Below are positions 1-8,596 of a stretch of DNA of 64,000 bases, in pieces. Both the position numbers and the translations under genes were made by a program. The stretch's first letter is position 1, and the number at the start of each line of letters is the position of its first letter. The stretch spans positions 1 to 64,000 of the forward strand of contig CAMHUI010000004.1 in NCBI GenBank assembly GCA_946188345.1, in the 5' to 3' direction. The stretch is from an uncultured Prevotellaceae bacterium (lineage in GTDB: Bacteria; Bacteroidota; Bacteroidia; Bacteroidales; Bacteroidaceae). The notes under the pieces were generated by a model. The model was not told the origin of the DNA. It did no database searches and worked only from the letters and a program-made list of their open reading frames with translations.

Positions 1-63
1 CTATATTTCAATCATTTCAAAGAACGCTTAGCGATTTTTAGTGGACAACAATGATAGAATACA

Positions 64-106
64 ATAAAAAAAGTTACTATGCCTGCATAAGCAAACATAG
101 TAACTT
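64..106 (-). terminator. intrinsic terminator of the ampG-like operon
   Basis: A perfect 11-bp inverted repeat (AAGTTACTATG / CATAGTAACTT) with a 14-nt loop is followed by a T-run when read on the minus strand. It lies just past the stop codon of the minus-strand permease gene, so it probably ends the fusion protein-permease transcript. Bases 1-63 show no gene. Confidence 0.8.
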
Positions 107-129
107 ATAATTCTTTGAGCGCGCTCCCT

Positions 130-1419
130 TTAGTCGGCTTCTGGCTGTTTCTTTCCGAAGTTCGGGTCGATATCGAGGAAGGCCGTTACCAAGAAGGTGA
201 TGGCGCAGGTAGCAATGACGATGAGGAAGAACGTCTGATAGCCCACAGCCTGCTGCAGTGCTCCGGCGAACAGTCCGGGAATCATCATCGACAATGCCAT
301 GAAAGCCGTGCACAAGGCATAGTGAGAAGTTTTATACTCACCCTGACAGAAGTAAATGAGATAGAGCATGTAGGCAGTGAATCCAAATCCGTAGCCGAAC
401 TGCTCAATAAAGACACAGACATTTACCACGAGAAGACTCTCGGGCTGAGCATAGCTGAGATAGACATAGACGACATCTGGCAGAGTGATGGCGCAGACCA
501 TTGGCCACAGCCACCGACGCAAGCCATGGCGCCCTGCAGCCATACCGCCAAGAATACCTCCGAGCGTAAGACCAATCACACCGACAGTGCCCTGCACCAA
601 TCCGAGTTCCTGTGGGGCGATGCCCAAGCCACCGCTACCGCGCCCGTCGAGGAGGAAGAGTGTCGAGACCTTCACCAGCAATCCTTCCGGCATCCGGTAC
701 AGGAGCATGAAGAGAATGGCCAAGACGACCGTCTTGACGGGAGCCTTGGTGAAGAACGTCCGGATGGTATCCACGACGCCATTCAGGATGTCGCGTGCGC
801 TGCCCTGCTCTTTGGCCTGGTCCTCAGCGGGCCTGGGAAGGATGAACCCGTGCCATAGCCAAAGGGCAATCAAGATGCCGGCTGTTCCATAGAAGACGAG
901 GGCCCACGAAAAGGCAATGCTGTTGCGGGCGAGCACCTGCAGGTTGCCTGCAATCATAATGAGTACCCCCTGTCCGAAGAGGGTTGCTATGCGATAGAAT
1001 GTCGACCTGATGCCAACGAAGAAAGCCTGCTGATGCTGGTCAAGTCCGAGCATGTAGAAGCCATCGGCTGCAATGTCGTGGGTGGCGCTGGAGAAAGCCA
1101 TCAGCCAGAAGAAGCAGAGCGAACCCTTCAGCCATGCCGACGTAGGTATGGTGAAGGCCACTCCTCCGAGGGCTGCTCCGATGAGCAGCTGCATCGAGAT
1201 AATCCACCAACGCTTCGTCTTAATAAGATCAACGAATGGACTCCACAAGGGTTTGATGACCCACGGCAGGTAGAGCCACGAGGTATAGAAGGTGATGTCG
1301 GCATTGTTGAGTCCCATCTGCTTGTAGAGCACAAGCGAGACCGTCATCACGACTACATACGGCAGTCCCTCAGCAAAATAGAGTGAGGGCACCCATGCCC
1401 ACGGATTTCTGTTTTTCAT
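130..1419 (-). CDS. AmpG-like MFS permease (probable muropeptide importer)
   Basis: A 429-residue polytopic membrane protein of the major facilitator superfamily. The N-terminus (YFAEGLPYVVV, then LYLPWVIKPLWSPFVDL) matches the AmpG/acetyl-CoA transporter-like branch, whose members import anhydro-muropeptides for cell-wall recycling. About twelve hydrophobic segments are visible, with a charged loop near residues 195-215. It lies 20 nt downstream of the SpoIID fusion gene on the same strand, so the two are probably co-transcribed. The partner's SpoIID domain acts on peptidoglycan in other bacteria, which supports a cell-wall recycling role. The substrate itself is inferred, not shown. Confidence 0.8.
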   Translation of the reverse strand: MKNRNPWAWVPSLYFAEGLPYVVVMTVSLVLYKQMGLNNADITFYTSWLYLPWVIKPLWSPFVDLIKTKRWWIISMQLLIGAALGGVAFTIPTSAWLKGSLCFFWLMAFSSATHDIAADGFYMLGLDQHQQAFFVGIRSTFYRIATLFGQGVLIMIAGNLQVLARNSIAFSWALVFYGTAGILIALWLWHGFILPRPAEDQAKEQGSARDILNGVVDTIRTFFTKAPVKTVVLAILFMLLYRMPEGLLVKVSTLFLLDGRGSGGLGIAPQELGLVQGTVGVIGLTLGGILGGMAAGRHGLRRWLWPMVCAITLPDVVYVYLSYAQPESLLVVNVCVFIEQFGYGFGFTAYMLYLIYFCQGEYKTSHYALCTAFMALSMMIPGLFAGALQQAVGYQTFFLIVIATCAITFLVTAFLDIDPNFGKKQPEAD

Positions 1420-1439
1420 ACTTTTATCTTAATATGGTA

Positions 1440-4400
1440 TTATTCGTAAATACGTTTGATCTCAGCGCCTTGATAGTAGGTCAGCAGGATTTCGTCGTAG
1501 CTGTAGCCGCGCTCTCCCATCACAGCAGCTCCAATCTGACAGAGTCCCACGCCATGTCCCCAACCGTGTCCATGCAGGTGGAAGGTCAAGGGCACTGAGT
1601 CACCTTCGGCTCCCTTGGGATAGACTTTCTGTATCTCGAAGTTACTGCTCTTCAGGTGAGAGTCAGACAAGGCGCGTCTTATTTCGAGTTCCTTGCCGAT
1701 GGTGAAGTGTCCCTTGGTGCCTTGCAGCTTCAGTTTCCAGATGCGTCCGCTCTTGCCTCGCTCCAGGGGGATGATGTCGACGATGGCTCCCAGGTCGAGG
1801 TTTAGTTTCTGCTTCAACAGGGCCTGCAGACGCTCATTGGTAATCTCTTCATGCCAGTCGTTGAAGTCCTGAGTCTCTTGGTCGTAGTCGTTGAGCACCT
1901 GTCGGATGATGCCCTCGTCGCGTGTATTGCAGAACGGGTCCTTGACAGAGACGAGATAGGGTTTCTTGATGTCTTCCCAGCAATACTGGAACTCCTCGGT
2001 CCTTCCTCCGCAGCACTTCGAGAAGCGGGCATCGCAAATATCGCCCTCGCTCATGAGGATCTGTCCGCGGGTAGCCTTCACAGCCTCAGCCACGTGCGGA
2101 TTGGCTGCACGTGTGATGCCCTGGTAGCGCTGGCAGTGGTCGTCGGCACAGACATCGAAGATGGTATGGTCGTCGCGGTCGTACCAGCGGATGAGCTCGT
2201 CTTCCTTTTTGATGAAAGAGAAGAAGCTGTTCTGTTGCTGGTCGTGCGTCTTCATGCGTTGCATCTGAGCCAGCAGCCAGCTACGCGAGATGACGGCATG
2301 GGCCTTCAGCAGTTCAAGCGACGAGGTGGCGTTCATCTCGCTGGAGATGACGCTCTGCAGGTATTGCTCAACTGGAAGGATGTTGATGGCGCAGACTTTG
2401 TTTTCTTCTACGACAAGTCGCAGCACGCCTTGGAAGGTCTGTGTCTCATGGCGTTCCCAGTGGAAGTTTACTCCAATGACGACGTCACGCAGCGAGAACG
2501 ATGCCTCGGATGCTAACGGCCGGAAGGTAAGCTCGCGGTAATGCTCTCCCTGCCAGAGTATTCCTCCTTCGAACACGCTCACCTCCTGCTCGCCCTCCAC
2601 GTGCTCGCCCTTGGCCTCGTGGGCTCCGTTCAGTGTGAAGCTGATGCGCTCACCGCTGACGATGCCGACCTTGACGTTGGGCTCCTCGCCATCGAAGAGG
2701 GCCGACTGGGTGGTCAGCACGATTTCTTCGAAGAGCGTTTGTATGCGCTGTGCGATGCTGTCGGCTTCGGGCATGCTGATGCCACATTCGGCGATGATGC
2801 TGGTGGCCTGCTCGGCAGTGATTCCACGGAAGTCTTCCTCCCGGGGTGTCACGATGAAGCCTGCCATATCGAGCGAACCGGGGCTAACCATCATCTGCTC
2901 GCGCCCTTCGCGGAAGTAGCAGTCTGGACGGTGTTTGCTGCGGGGTATGATGACAGTCACGAAGTCGTCGGCATGGCGCCATGCCAGGATGTTGTGCGAG
3001 GGTTCATCCCTGCCCTCGCCTGTGATGGCAGCACTCTGCTGGAGGGCTTTGTATAGGACGTTATACATGGTTTCGTCAGACTTCTGCGAACGGCTGACGA
3101 TGACAAATATCGGGCACAAATAGTCGCGCACCAGACCAATGAATTCACCTTCGGCCATCTGATGAATGACGTCGATGTCGCGGCTGAGCCGTGGCCAGGC
3201 ATTCTGCAGGGGCAGGATGCCACTGGTGCCTGCCTGCAGATGCATGTGGTCAGGCGCACTGGCACCGCACTGCGGGCCGTTGTAGAACACGACGAGGTTG
3301 TTGTAGCGTGTCAGCAGCCGGTGTATCTCGCCGTAGTTGCCACGGATGCGCTGTGGCTTATGCTTGGTGCTGGGGATGGTGAAGTGCATGGGAAGAATGG
3401 GGAACGGATTGACGAGCAGCTGGTAGTCGTTGTCGACCACCTTGCTGAGCTGCACCTCCGGGCGGTTGTCGGCGCAGAGGAAGCAGGGACGCTCCTTGAT
3501 GGAGACCTTGTCAATCTTCGCCCCGGTAGAGACGATGCGTGCTGGGTTCCACTGCACCCTGAGTGTCTGCTCTCCGCTGACCAGCTCGCGGCTTCTGGCT
3601 CTCAGCAGGTCGCGATAGCGCTGACGGGCATCGTCCCAAAGGTCCAGCTGGCGATCGAAGTATCTGTCGAGCGAGTCTTCGACGTGCCCGGCCGTATGGC
3701 GCTCACGGGCCTTCAGCTCCATGGTGCGCAGCCGGTCCTTGTAGGCATTGTTGGCATTCTGCCGCTCAATGCTCAAGGCTGCGTCGCTGTTGCCCTCCCA
3801 TCGGCGGCAGAGGTATAGCTCGTCGTAGATGCGACCGATGCGGTAGCGGCGCGAGAAGGCAAGCCCCATGGCATAGTCCTCTCCGTAGCTGGTGTTGGGG
3901 AACTGTATCTGCCGGGCCAGGGGTGTGAAGAAAGCCCTCGGCGCTCCGAGGCCGTTGATACGCAGGGCATTGTTGGGGCCGTTCTCGTCGGTCCACTCGC
4001 GATGGTCGATGAGTCCCGGCGGGAGCGTATTCAACTGGAAGTCGCACATGCGGTAGCTGCCGACAATCATCGCGGCTTTCTGGTCGTAGAAGGCATCGAC
4101 GATGCGTTGCAGCGTGTGGACAGATGAATAGAGGTCGTCGGAGTCAAGCTGCACGGCGAAGCGTCCGCAGCGTGTGTCGTTGATGGCGACGTTCCAACAG
4201 CCGCCGATACCCAGGTCCGTCCGCTCGGGGATGAGGTGGATGAGATGACCACCCAGTGCCTTGATTTTCTCGGTGGTGCCGTCGGTAGAGTGGTTGTCCA
4301 CCACGATGACGTTGAAGGGGAAGGAAGTCTCCTGCTGCAGCGCCGAGGCTATGGCATCGGCAATGGTCTGCACGCGGTTATAGACGGGTATGATGACAGA

Positions 4401-5186
4401 GGCCTCGACGGCAAACTCCTGTTCGCCGAAGTCGGGAACCTCATAACTGGTCGTGTCGACGAGAGCCTGCAGTGCCGCCAGATGTCGGGTGACGACCTGC
4501 TCCATCTCCACCTGCACCTCTCGGTTGCGCGGGTTCACATAGTCGAACTGCTTCTCTCCGCTGGCTCTTCCGTCGGTCTCCTGCTCAGAGTATAGGTATT
4601 CGTTCAGGTGGCACAGGCTGCCCACGAGGCTCAGTGCGAGCCTGAGGGCATAGAAGGCGGCGTAGCGGAGCGACGGCAGATAGAGTGTTCCAGCCGACTC
4701 CTCCTCAGCCTCTGCCTCTGCGCAGAAAGCCTGCAGGGCGTCCGTACGCACCAGCCAGAGGGCACCGAAGTCGAAGTCGTCGCGCAGCGAACCTTCCTGA
4801 TAGTCGATGACGGGATGCTTCACTTGCTCTCCCGAGCCCTGGACTACCTGATAGTCGCTATACACCATCACGGCCTCCATGTTCTCTGCCGTCTGCATGA
4901 AACGCTCCGTGGCGTTCTGCCCGAGCGCTGCCAGCGTGGGTCTCACGCCCAGCAGCACATAGGCTGCATGAGCATTCCGTGCCACGGCGCTCACCGTGCT
5001 CCAGGCCGTCAGACTATCCACCTCCAACCACTCACAGTCGGCCGGACATTCGTGGGCAGCGGCATACGTCGGCGACGCCAACAGATAGATATATCGCACA
5101 CTCTTCGAGCGGCGCAGGGTGTCAAGGATGCCTCCCATAGCCTGCACATCAGCACATGGCAGGAAGCAGTCGATAGAATTACGCAT
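1440..5186 (-). CDS. glycosyltransferase / DUF4922 HIT-like phosphorylase / SpoIID triple fusion
   Basis: A 1248-residue protein with three recognisable parts. Residues about 262-470 are a family 2 glycosyltransferase ([22 protein letters not shown]), preceded by an extra 260-residue region that looks like a decayed or divergent GT-like half. Residues about 540-815 resemble DUF4922, related to GalT/Ap4A-phosphorylase proteins of the HIT superfamily, with a PDHMHLQ active-site-like motif at 645-651. Residues about 830-1248 are a SpoIID/LytB (amidase enhancer) domain ending in [15 protein letters not shown]. No signal peptide is visible, which is odd for a SpoIID domain. The downstream AmpG-like permease suggests a peptidoglycan-related function. 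The combined activity is unknown. Confidence 0.75.
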   Translation of the reverse strand: MRNSIDCFLPCADVQAMGGILDTLRRSKSVRYIYLLASPTYAAAHECPADCEWLEVDSLTAWSTVSAVARNAHAAYVLLGVRPTLAALGQNATERFMQTAENMEAVMVYSDYQVVQGSGEQVKHPVIDYQEGSLRDDFDFGALWLVRTDALQAFCAEAEAEEESAGTLYLPSLRYAAFYALRLALSLVGSLCHLNEYLYSEQETDGRASGEKQFDYVNPRNREVQVEMEQVVTRHLAALQALVDTTSYEVPDFGEQEFAVEASVIIPVYNRVQTIADAIASALQQETSFPFNVIVVDNHSTDGTTEKIKALGGHLIHLIPERTDLGIGGCWNVAINDTRCGRFAVQLDSDDLYSSVHTLQRIVDAFYDQKAAMIVGSYRMCDFQLNTLPPGLIDHREWTDENGPNNALRINGLGAPRAFFTPLARQIQFPNTSYGEDYAMGLAFSRRYRIGRIYDELYLCRRWEGNSDAALSIERQNANNAYKDRLRTMELKARERHTAGHVEDSLDRYFDRQLDLWDDARQRYRDLLRARSRELVSGEQTLRVQWNPARIVSTGAKIDKVSIKERPCFLCADNRPEVQLSKVVDNDYQLLVNPFPILPMHFTIPSTKHKPQRIRGNYGEIHRLLTRYNNLVVFYNGPQCGASAPDHMHLQAGTSGILPLQNAWPRLSRDIDVIHQMAEGEFIGLVRDYLCPIFVIVSRSQKSDETMYNVLYKALQQSAAITGEGRDEPSHNILAWRHADDFVTVIIPRSKHRPDCYFREGREQMMVSPGSLDMAGFIVTPREEDFRGITAEQATSIIAECGISMPEADSIAQRIQTLFEEIVLTTQSALFDGEEPNVKVGIVSGERISFTLNGAHEAKGEHVEGEQEVSVFEGGILWQGEHYRELTFRPLASEASFSLRDVVIGVNFHWERHETQTFQGVLRLVVEENKVCAINILPVEQYLQSVISSEMNATSSLELLKAHAVISRSWLLAQMQRMKTHDQQQNSFFSFIKKEDELIRWYDRDDHTIFDVCADDHCQRYQGITRAANPHVAEAVKATRGQILMSEGDICDARFSKCCGGRTEEFQYCWEDIKKPYLVSVKDPFCNTRDEGIIRQVLNDYDQETQDFNDWHEEITNERLQALLKQKLNLDLGAIVDIIPLERGKSGRIWKLKLQGTKGHFTIGKELEIRRALSDSHLKSSNFEIQKVYPKGAEGDSVPLTFHLHGHGWGHGVGLCQIGAAVMGERGYSYDEILLTYYQGAEIKRIYE

Positions 5187-5207
5187 AGTCTTTGTTTTTT
5201 AAATCAA

Positions 5208-5325
5208 CTGCAAAGTTACGATTAAGCGAGGACAAAACAAAAGAAAAAAGGCGTTTTTTTTCTGTTTGTTCATCCGAGCGATAGTAACTTCGGCGCAGCC
5301 AATGTCACGATTAAGCGCCCTTTTG
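5208..5325. repeat. single copy of the 87-bp promoter-bearing repeat family
   Basis: The sequence (AAAGTTACGATTAAGCGAGG, a purine-rich stretch, a T-run, TTTGTTCNTCCGAGCG, AGTAACTTCG, then ACGATTAAGCG) is clearly related to the tandem copies at 13369-13590. Copies at the two sites differ in A/T-run lengths and scattered substitutions. Confidence 0.65.
5211..5242 (-). promoter_or_regulatory. Bacteroidota-type promoter for the triple fusion gene
   Basis: Read on the minus strand, TAACTTTG (-7) is preceded at 19 bp by TTTTG (-33), matching the Bacteroidota housekeeping promoter. It lies about 25 bp from the start codon. The promoter forms one end of a dispersed repeat that also provides the glutaminase promoter near 13.4 kb. 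Confidence 0.65.
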
Positions 5326-5387
5326 GGAATCATCGTCCTTGACTTTCTCTCAATAGCGCCCCCTCTTTTTTTAGGAAGCAAAAAAAA

Positions 5388-5600
5388 GTTAATGTCCGGA
5401 ACAACCTTTGCATAAAGAGGTTAAGAAAGATTCTTTGTGACCAAATTTTAAAAAAAATCTGGTCTCGTCGTGACCAAAAATCAGACCCATATCTGGTCTC
5501 GTTGAGACCAAGGCTTGGTCTCTGTGTGACCAAAGGGTGGTCTCTATATGACCAAGGGCTGGTCTCGTCGTGACCAAGGCTTTGTCTCTGCACGACTGTA
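5388..5600. repeat. dispersed element: head sequence plus 22-bp palindromic array (copy A)
   Basis: A head (AAAAAAGTTAA, then GAAC-ACCTTT--ATAAAG) is followed by imperfect palindromic units TTGGTC-N7-GACCAA plus a short spacer. Unit starts are at 5461, 5495, 5517, 5539, 5561 and 5583; the last four steps are exactly 22 bp. A second copy with the same head and orientation lies at 57350-57535. No convincing gene overlaps it, and there are no spacer sequences as in CRISPR. Confidence 0.75.
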
Positions 5601-5679
5601 TAAAAGATAAGAGGGCCGGATAATCTCAATAATAAGGAAAGAGGGATAGCTGTGACACCGCCGCGAGGGTTTCTGCCGG

Positions 5680-6555
5680 TTAGTGATTGCGGTAGGCTTT
5701 TGGCGAGAGGCCCTTCATGCGCGAGAAGAATTTGCTGAAGGATGCCTGGTCGGCGAAGTGGAGTCGGTCGGCTATCTGGGCGATGCTCAGCTGCGAGGTG
5801 GTAAGCAGGAAGGAGGCTTCCATGATGATGAACTGATTGATGTAGTCGACGACGGTTCGGCCTGCCACCTGTCGGACCACACGCGAGAGGTAGACGCTGG
5901 AGATGTTGAGCTCGGAGGCGTAGAAGGCGATGTCGTGATGCTCGGCGAAGTGGAGTGGCAACAGGCGGATGAAGCCGATAAAGATTTCCTCCACACGCTG
6001 GGGTACGGTGCGCTGGGGAATGGCACGCTCCTGCACGCTCTGCAGGTCGAGCAGGAAGACGGCATAGAGCATACGCAGAATCTCTGCCTTGTAGATATGG
6101 TCTGAGTGCAGATAGTCGCGTATTTCCAACATCTTCTTGGCCAGCCGCAAGGCATCGTCGTGAGGCAGTGCCACCTTGGGCTCGTGCAGCTGCACAACGG
6201 GGGTATAGGCAATATACACGAGGTCGTGGATGGTGGGCAGTTCAATGGTCACGTGCTCGTCGGCCAACAGGCAGATGCCGTGGTAGTCGTCAGAAGCGTC
6301 AATAATGGTGACGGACAGGCCGGGGGAATACGTATAGACGTCGTCGGCACGCAGCGTCAGCTCCTTACCGTTGTAGACGATAGTGAGCCATCCCTGGGTG
6401 ACCAGCGTAAACGTGTAGGCTGCCATGTAGCCATGGGTCTCGTTGGCACGGTAGGTGATGGTCGCATCGGTCTCGTTGCAATATATCTTGCCGTCCCAAT
6501 GGGCCACGGGTTCCGCCCCATGCATCTTCATCCATGCCTCGCGCAAACTATACAT
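5680..6555 (-). CDS. AraC-family transcriptional regulator
   Basis: The C-terminal ~100 residues are an AraC/XylS double helix-turn-helix (ASELNISSVYLSRVVRQVAG, then IAQIADRLHFADQASFSKFFSRMKGLSPKAYR). The N-terminal part looks like a cupin-type sensing domain, ligand unknown. The ORF opens further upstream to a GTG at 6636, but an ATG at 6555 is preferred. A minus-strand TATCTTTG box lies at 6564-6571, and the upstream extension would overlap the divergent regulatory region. An ATG at 6531 with a GAGG in front is an alternative. The gene diverges from the ferritin-like gene, whose promoter carries two direct-repeat half-sites suited to an AraC dimer. Confidence 0.85.
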   Translation of the reverse strand: MYSLREAWMKMHGAEPVAHWDGKIYCNETDATITYRANETHGYMAAYTFTLVTQGWLTIVYNGKELTLRADDVYTYSPGLSVTIIDASDDYHGICLLADEHVTIELPTIHDLVYIAYTPVVQLHEPKVALPHDDALRLAKKMLEIRDYLHSDHIYKAEILRMLYAVFLLDLQSVQERAIPQRTVPQRVEEIFIGFIRLLPLHFAEHHDIAFYASELNISSVYLSRVVRQVAGRTVVDYINQFIIMEASFLLTTSQLSIAQIADRLHFADQASFSKFFSRMKGLSPKAYRNH

Positions 6556-6563
6556 ATCGGGTA

Positions 6564-6571
6564 CAAAGATA
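6564..6571 (-). promoter_or_regulatory. putative -7 box of the AraC-family gene
   Basis: TATCTTTG on the minus strand fits TAnnTTTG. It would place transcription start near 6557, almost at the ATG chosen for the regulator, so the message would be nearly leaderless unless the ATG at 6531 is used. A good -33 element is not evident. Confidence 0.4.
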
Positions 6572-6589
6572 AGGATTTTTCCTGAACAA

Positions 6590-6619
6590 TGTATCGTTTC
6601 AGACAAATTTTGTATCGTT
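6590..6619. promoter_or_regulatory. direct-repeat half-sites, candidate AraC-family operator
   Basis: TGTATCGTT occurs at 6590-6598 and again at 6611-6619 in the same orientation, 21 bp apart (two helical turns). The second copy ends 5 bp before the -33 TTTG of the ferritin-like promoter, the usual position of an AraC activator site. Binding by the adjacent regulator is inferred. Confidence 0.45.
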
Positions 6620-6624
6620 CTGTC

Positions 6625-6656
6625 TTTGTGAAACACAGAAAAAGGCTATAACTTTG
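6625..6656 (+). promoter_or_regulatory. promoter of the ferritin-like gene
   Basis: A TTTG (-33) at 6625-6628 is followed 20 bp later by TAACTTTG (-7) at 6649-6656. The start codon lies about 30 bp further on. Confidence 0.65.
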
Positions 6657-6687
6657 CAGTCACTATTATTAACTTAAAAACATTTTT

Positions 6688-7143
6688 ATGGACGCAAAGA
6701 AATCAATTGAGGCCCTCCAGTTCTTCGCAACGGGACTGACCGAGGGCGCACTGGTGCACAAGTTGCAGGGACAGATCTTCAAGTCGCAAGGCTTCAGCAA
6801 GCTGGGCCAGAAGTATATCGACCACTTCAACGAGGAGATGGCGTGGGTAGAGAAGTTTGTAGAGCGTATTCTCGACCTGGGCGGCGAAATCAAGTTTGAG
6901 GGAGCCAAGGCTCGCGAACTGTGCTGCGACCCCGTAGCCTATATCAAGGCCGACCTCGACATCCAGAAGGCTGGCGTAGACCTGCTCTACAAATGTTGTG
7001 AGGGACTCATCAACGACCCCACCACCTATGACATCATGAAGGCTTATCTGGCCGACGAAGAGGAAGACCTCTACTGGAGCCAGGGCGCACTGGAGATGAT
7101 TGAGAACATCGGCAAGCAGAACTGGCTGTTTACTCAAGTTTAA
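6688..7143 (+). CDS. ferritin-like (bacterioferritin/Dps-type) protein
   Basis: A 151-residue all-helical protein with a ferritin-like four-helix pattern. Candidate metal ligands sit in helices carrying HFNEEMAWVEKF (about residues 48-59) and YLADEEEDLYW (about 112-122). Its length suits the bacterioferritin/Dps-like range. It starts with ATG 30 bp after a strong promoter and diverges from an AraC-family gene. Downstream are a small winged-helix-like protein and an MBL-rubredoxin fusion, so the cluster suggests iron storage or oxidative defence. Exact class (ferritin, Bfr or Dps) cannot be settled by eye. Confidence 0.75.
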   Translation: MDAKKSIEALQFFATGLTEGALVHKLQGQIFKSQGFSKLGQKYIDHFNEEMAWVEKFVERILDLGGEIKFEGAKARELCCDPVAYIKADLDIQKAGVDLLYKCCEGLINDPTTYDIMKAYLADEEEDLYWSQGALEMIENIGKQNWLFTQV

Positions 7144-7157
7144 TTATAATAATAGGT

Positions 7158-7331
7158 ATGAAGGAACAAGTATTAAAGGCCATGCGCGAGGCTGGCAAGC
7201 CTGTTTCTGCAGGCGATGTAACGAAGGCACTCGGCGCCGACCGCAAGGAAGTGGACAAGGCTTTCGCAGAGCTGAAGAAAGACGGTGCCATCGTATCGCC
7301 CGTGCGCTGCAAGTGGGAACCTGCCAAATAA
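7158..7331 (+). CDS. 57-residue winged-helix-like protein
   Basis: This ORF is missing from the track because it is short. It starts at ATG 7158 and encodes 57 residues: an N-terminal helix (KEQVLKAMREAG), a segment VSAGDVTKALGADRKEVDKAFAELKKDG resembling a helix-turn-helix, and a short beta-wing end (AIVSPVRCKWEP). It starts 14 bp after the ferritin-like gene and is likely co-transcribed. It could be a small transcription factor or a nucleic-acid-binding accessory protein. The single cysteine (CKW) near the end is a possible redox sensor, which is speculation. Confidence 0.75.
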   Translation: MKEQVLKAMREAGKPVSAGDVTKALGADRKEVDKAFAELKKDGAIVSPVRCKWEPAK

Positions 7332-7512
7332 CACCGCGTGACGAATACAACGGCTTCGACTGGTGCTCACGCACCACGACGCAATAATTTTTTTCTTCAA
7401 ACGAGAGGACGTCTGATTGGAGTGACTGAGCCGCAAGGCTGAGACACGCCATCCGGCGTCCCCTTATTATTTGATAAGGCCAAAAACAACAACATTCAAG
7501 AATAACGCCACC

Positions 7513-8454
7513 ATGGAAATAAAAGCCATAAAATTCAGGAAAGACGGTTTCTACTCTCAGCCCTTTGTCTTCGGCGGCGAAGAGGGAGTTGACCTATTCA
7601 ACAAGAACATCCGCTATCGCGGCAGTCTGCAAAACTATCTTATCGACACTGGCAGTGAAGTCATCCTGGTTGACACCGGACTGCCTGCAGGAACACCTGA
7701 GGAAGTGCCCGACGAATCATCACCTGCCTATACAGGAAAGGACATCTGCAGCTATATGGAAGCCTTCGAGGCCCTCGGCTACCAGCCCGAACAGGTGACC
7801 AAGATTCTGCTCACCCACCGCCACGCCGACCACAGCGGTGAGCTGCGTTCGTTCCCCAATGCCGAGATCTACGTCAACGCAGACGAGCTGACCGCCCAGG
7901 AACTGCAGGGACTCGACAGGCTGGTGCCAGTCAGCTTCACCGACGGAGCCTACTACAACTTCCCTAAATGTCAGAAGATACAAGACGGCATCTACTTCAT
8001 CAAAGCTAAAGGCCACACCAACGGCAACAGTATCGTCGTCGTTGAGAAGGACGGGCTGTTCTACATGATTCACGGCGACATCACCTACGTCGACGAAGCC
8101 CTCTACGAGAACAAACTGTCGGTTGTCTTCGACGACCTTGCAGCAGCCCGTGAGACTCTGAACCATGTTCGCGAATTCGTCAGCAGCCACCCCACGGTGT
8201 ATCTCTCGACCCACACCCCCCAGGGCTATGAGAACCTGGAGGCACGGCGCGTCATGGACTTAGAACACCCTGTAGAAACCATCTTCGACGAGATTGACTT
8301 CTCCAAGCAGGAAGCCTCCGGCAAATACGTCTGTTCCATCTGCGGCTTTGTATACGACCCGGCAGAGCACGACGGCGTAGCCTTCGAAGACCTGCCTGAA
8401 GACTGGCGTTGCCCCCGCTGCAAGCAGAGCAAGGAGAAATTCAATAAAGCCTGA
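7513..8454 (+). CDS. MBL-fold hydrolase with C-terminal rubredoxin domain
   Basis: 313 residues from the ATG at 7513; the track extends to a TTG at 7471 that has no clear ribosome site. The first ~255 residues are a metallo-beta-lactamase fold with the HRHADHSG metal motif and later His/Asp ligands ([22 protein letters not shown]). The last ~50 residues form a rubredoxin domain with two CxxC pairs ([22 protein letters not shown]) binding one iron. Domain order is as in flavodiiron-related proteins, but no flavodoxin domain is present. A redox role next to a ferritin-like gene is plausible. The substrate is unknown. Confidence 0.85.
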   Translation: MEIKAIKFRKDGFYSQPFVFGGEEGVDLFNKNIRYRGSLQNYLIDTGSEVILVDTGLPAGTPEEVPDESSPAYTGKDICSYMEAFEALGYQPEQVTKILLTHRHADHSGELRSFPNAEIYVNADELTAQELQGLDRLVPVSFTDGAYYNFPKCQKIQDGIYFIKAKGHTNGNSIVVVEKDGLFYMIHGDITYVDEALYENKLSVVFDDLAAARETLNHVREFVSSHPTVYLSTHTPQGYENLEARRVMDLEHPVETIFDEIDFSKQEASGKYVCSICGFVYDPAEHDGVAFEDLPEDWRCPRCKQSKEKFNKA

Positions 8455-8514
8455 TGCGATGAAACTGACGGGAACAAGAAACAGAAGAAACACACTCATT
8501 CTGTAATATCGTTA

Positions 8515-8556
8515 GAAAAATCCGTAAATTATTGCATGGCAGTCTGCGGATTTTTT
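8515..8556 (+). terminator. intrinsic terminator after the MBL-rubredoxin gene
   Basis: AAAAATCCG pairs with CGGATTTTT across a 22-nt loop and the T-run continues. It sits about 60 bp after the stop codon and immediately before the next gene's -7 box. Confidence 0.7.
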
Positions 8557-8558
8557 CT

Positions 8559-8566
8559 TATCTTTG
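8559..8566 (+). promoter_or_regulatory. -7 box for the lipoprotein hydrolase gene
   Basis: TATCTTTG followed by C fits TAnnTTTGC and lies about 30 bp before the ATG at 8597. Confidence 0.5.
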
Positions 8567-8596
8567 CAGCATCTTACAGTAATAGTAATAAGGAAA

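Noticed and set aside
5388-5600. CRISPR array
   Set aside because: Units are directly adjacent with no unique spacers and no cas genes are present.
5680-6636. GTG start at 6636 for the AraC gene
   Set aside because: It would overlap the operator-like repeats and precede the probable -7 box.
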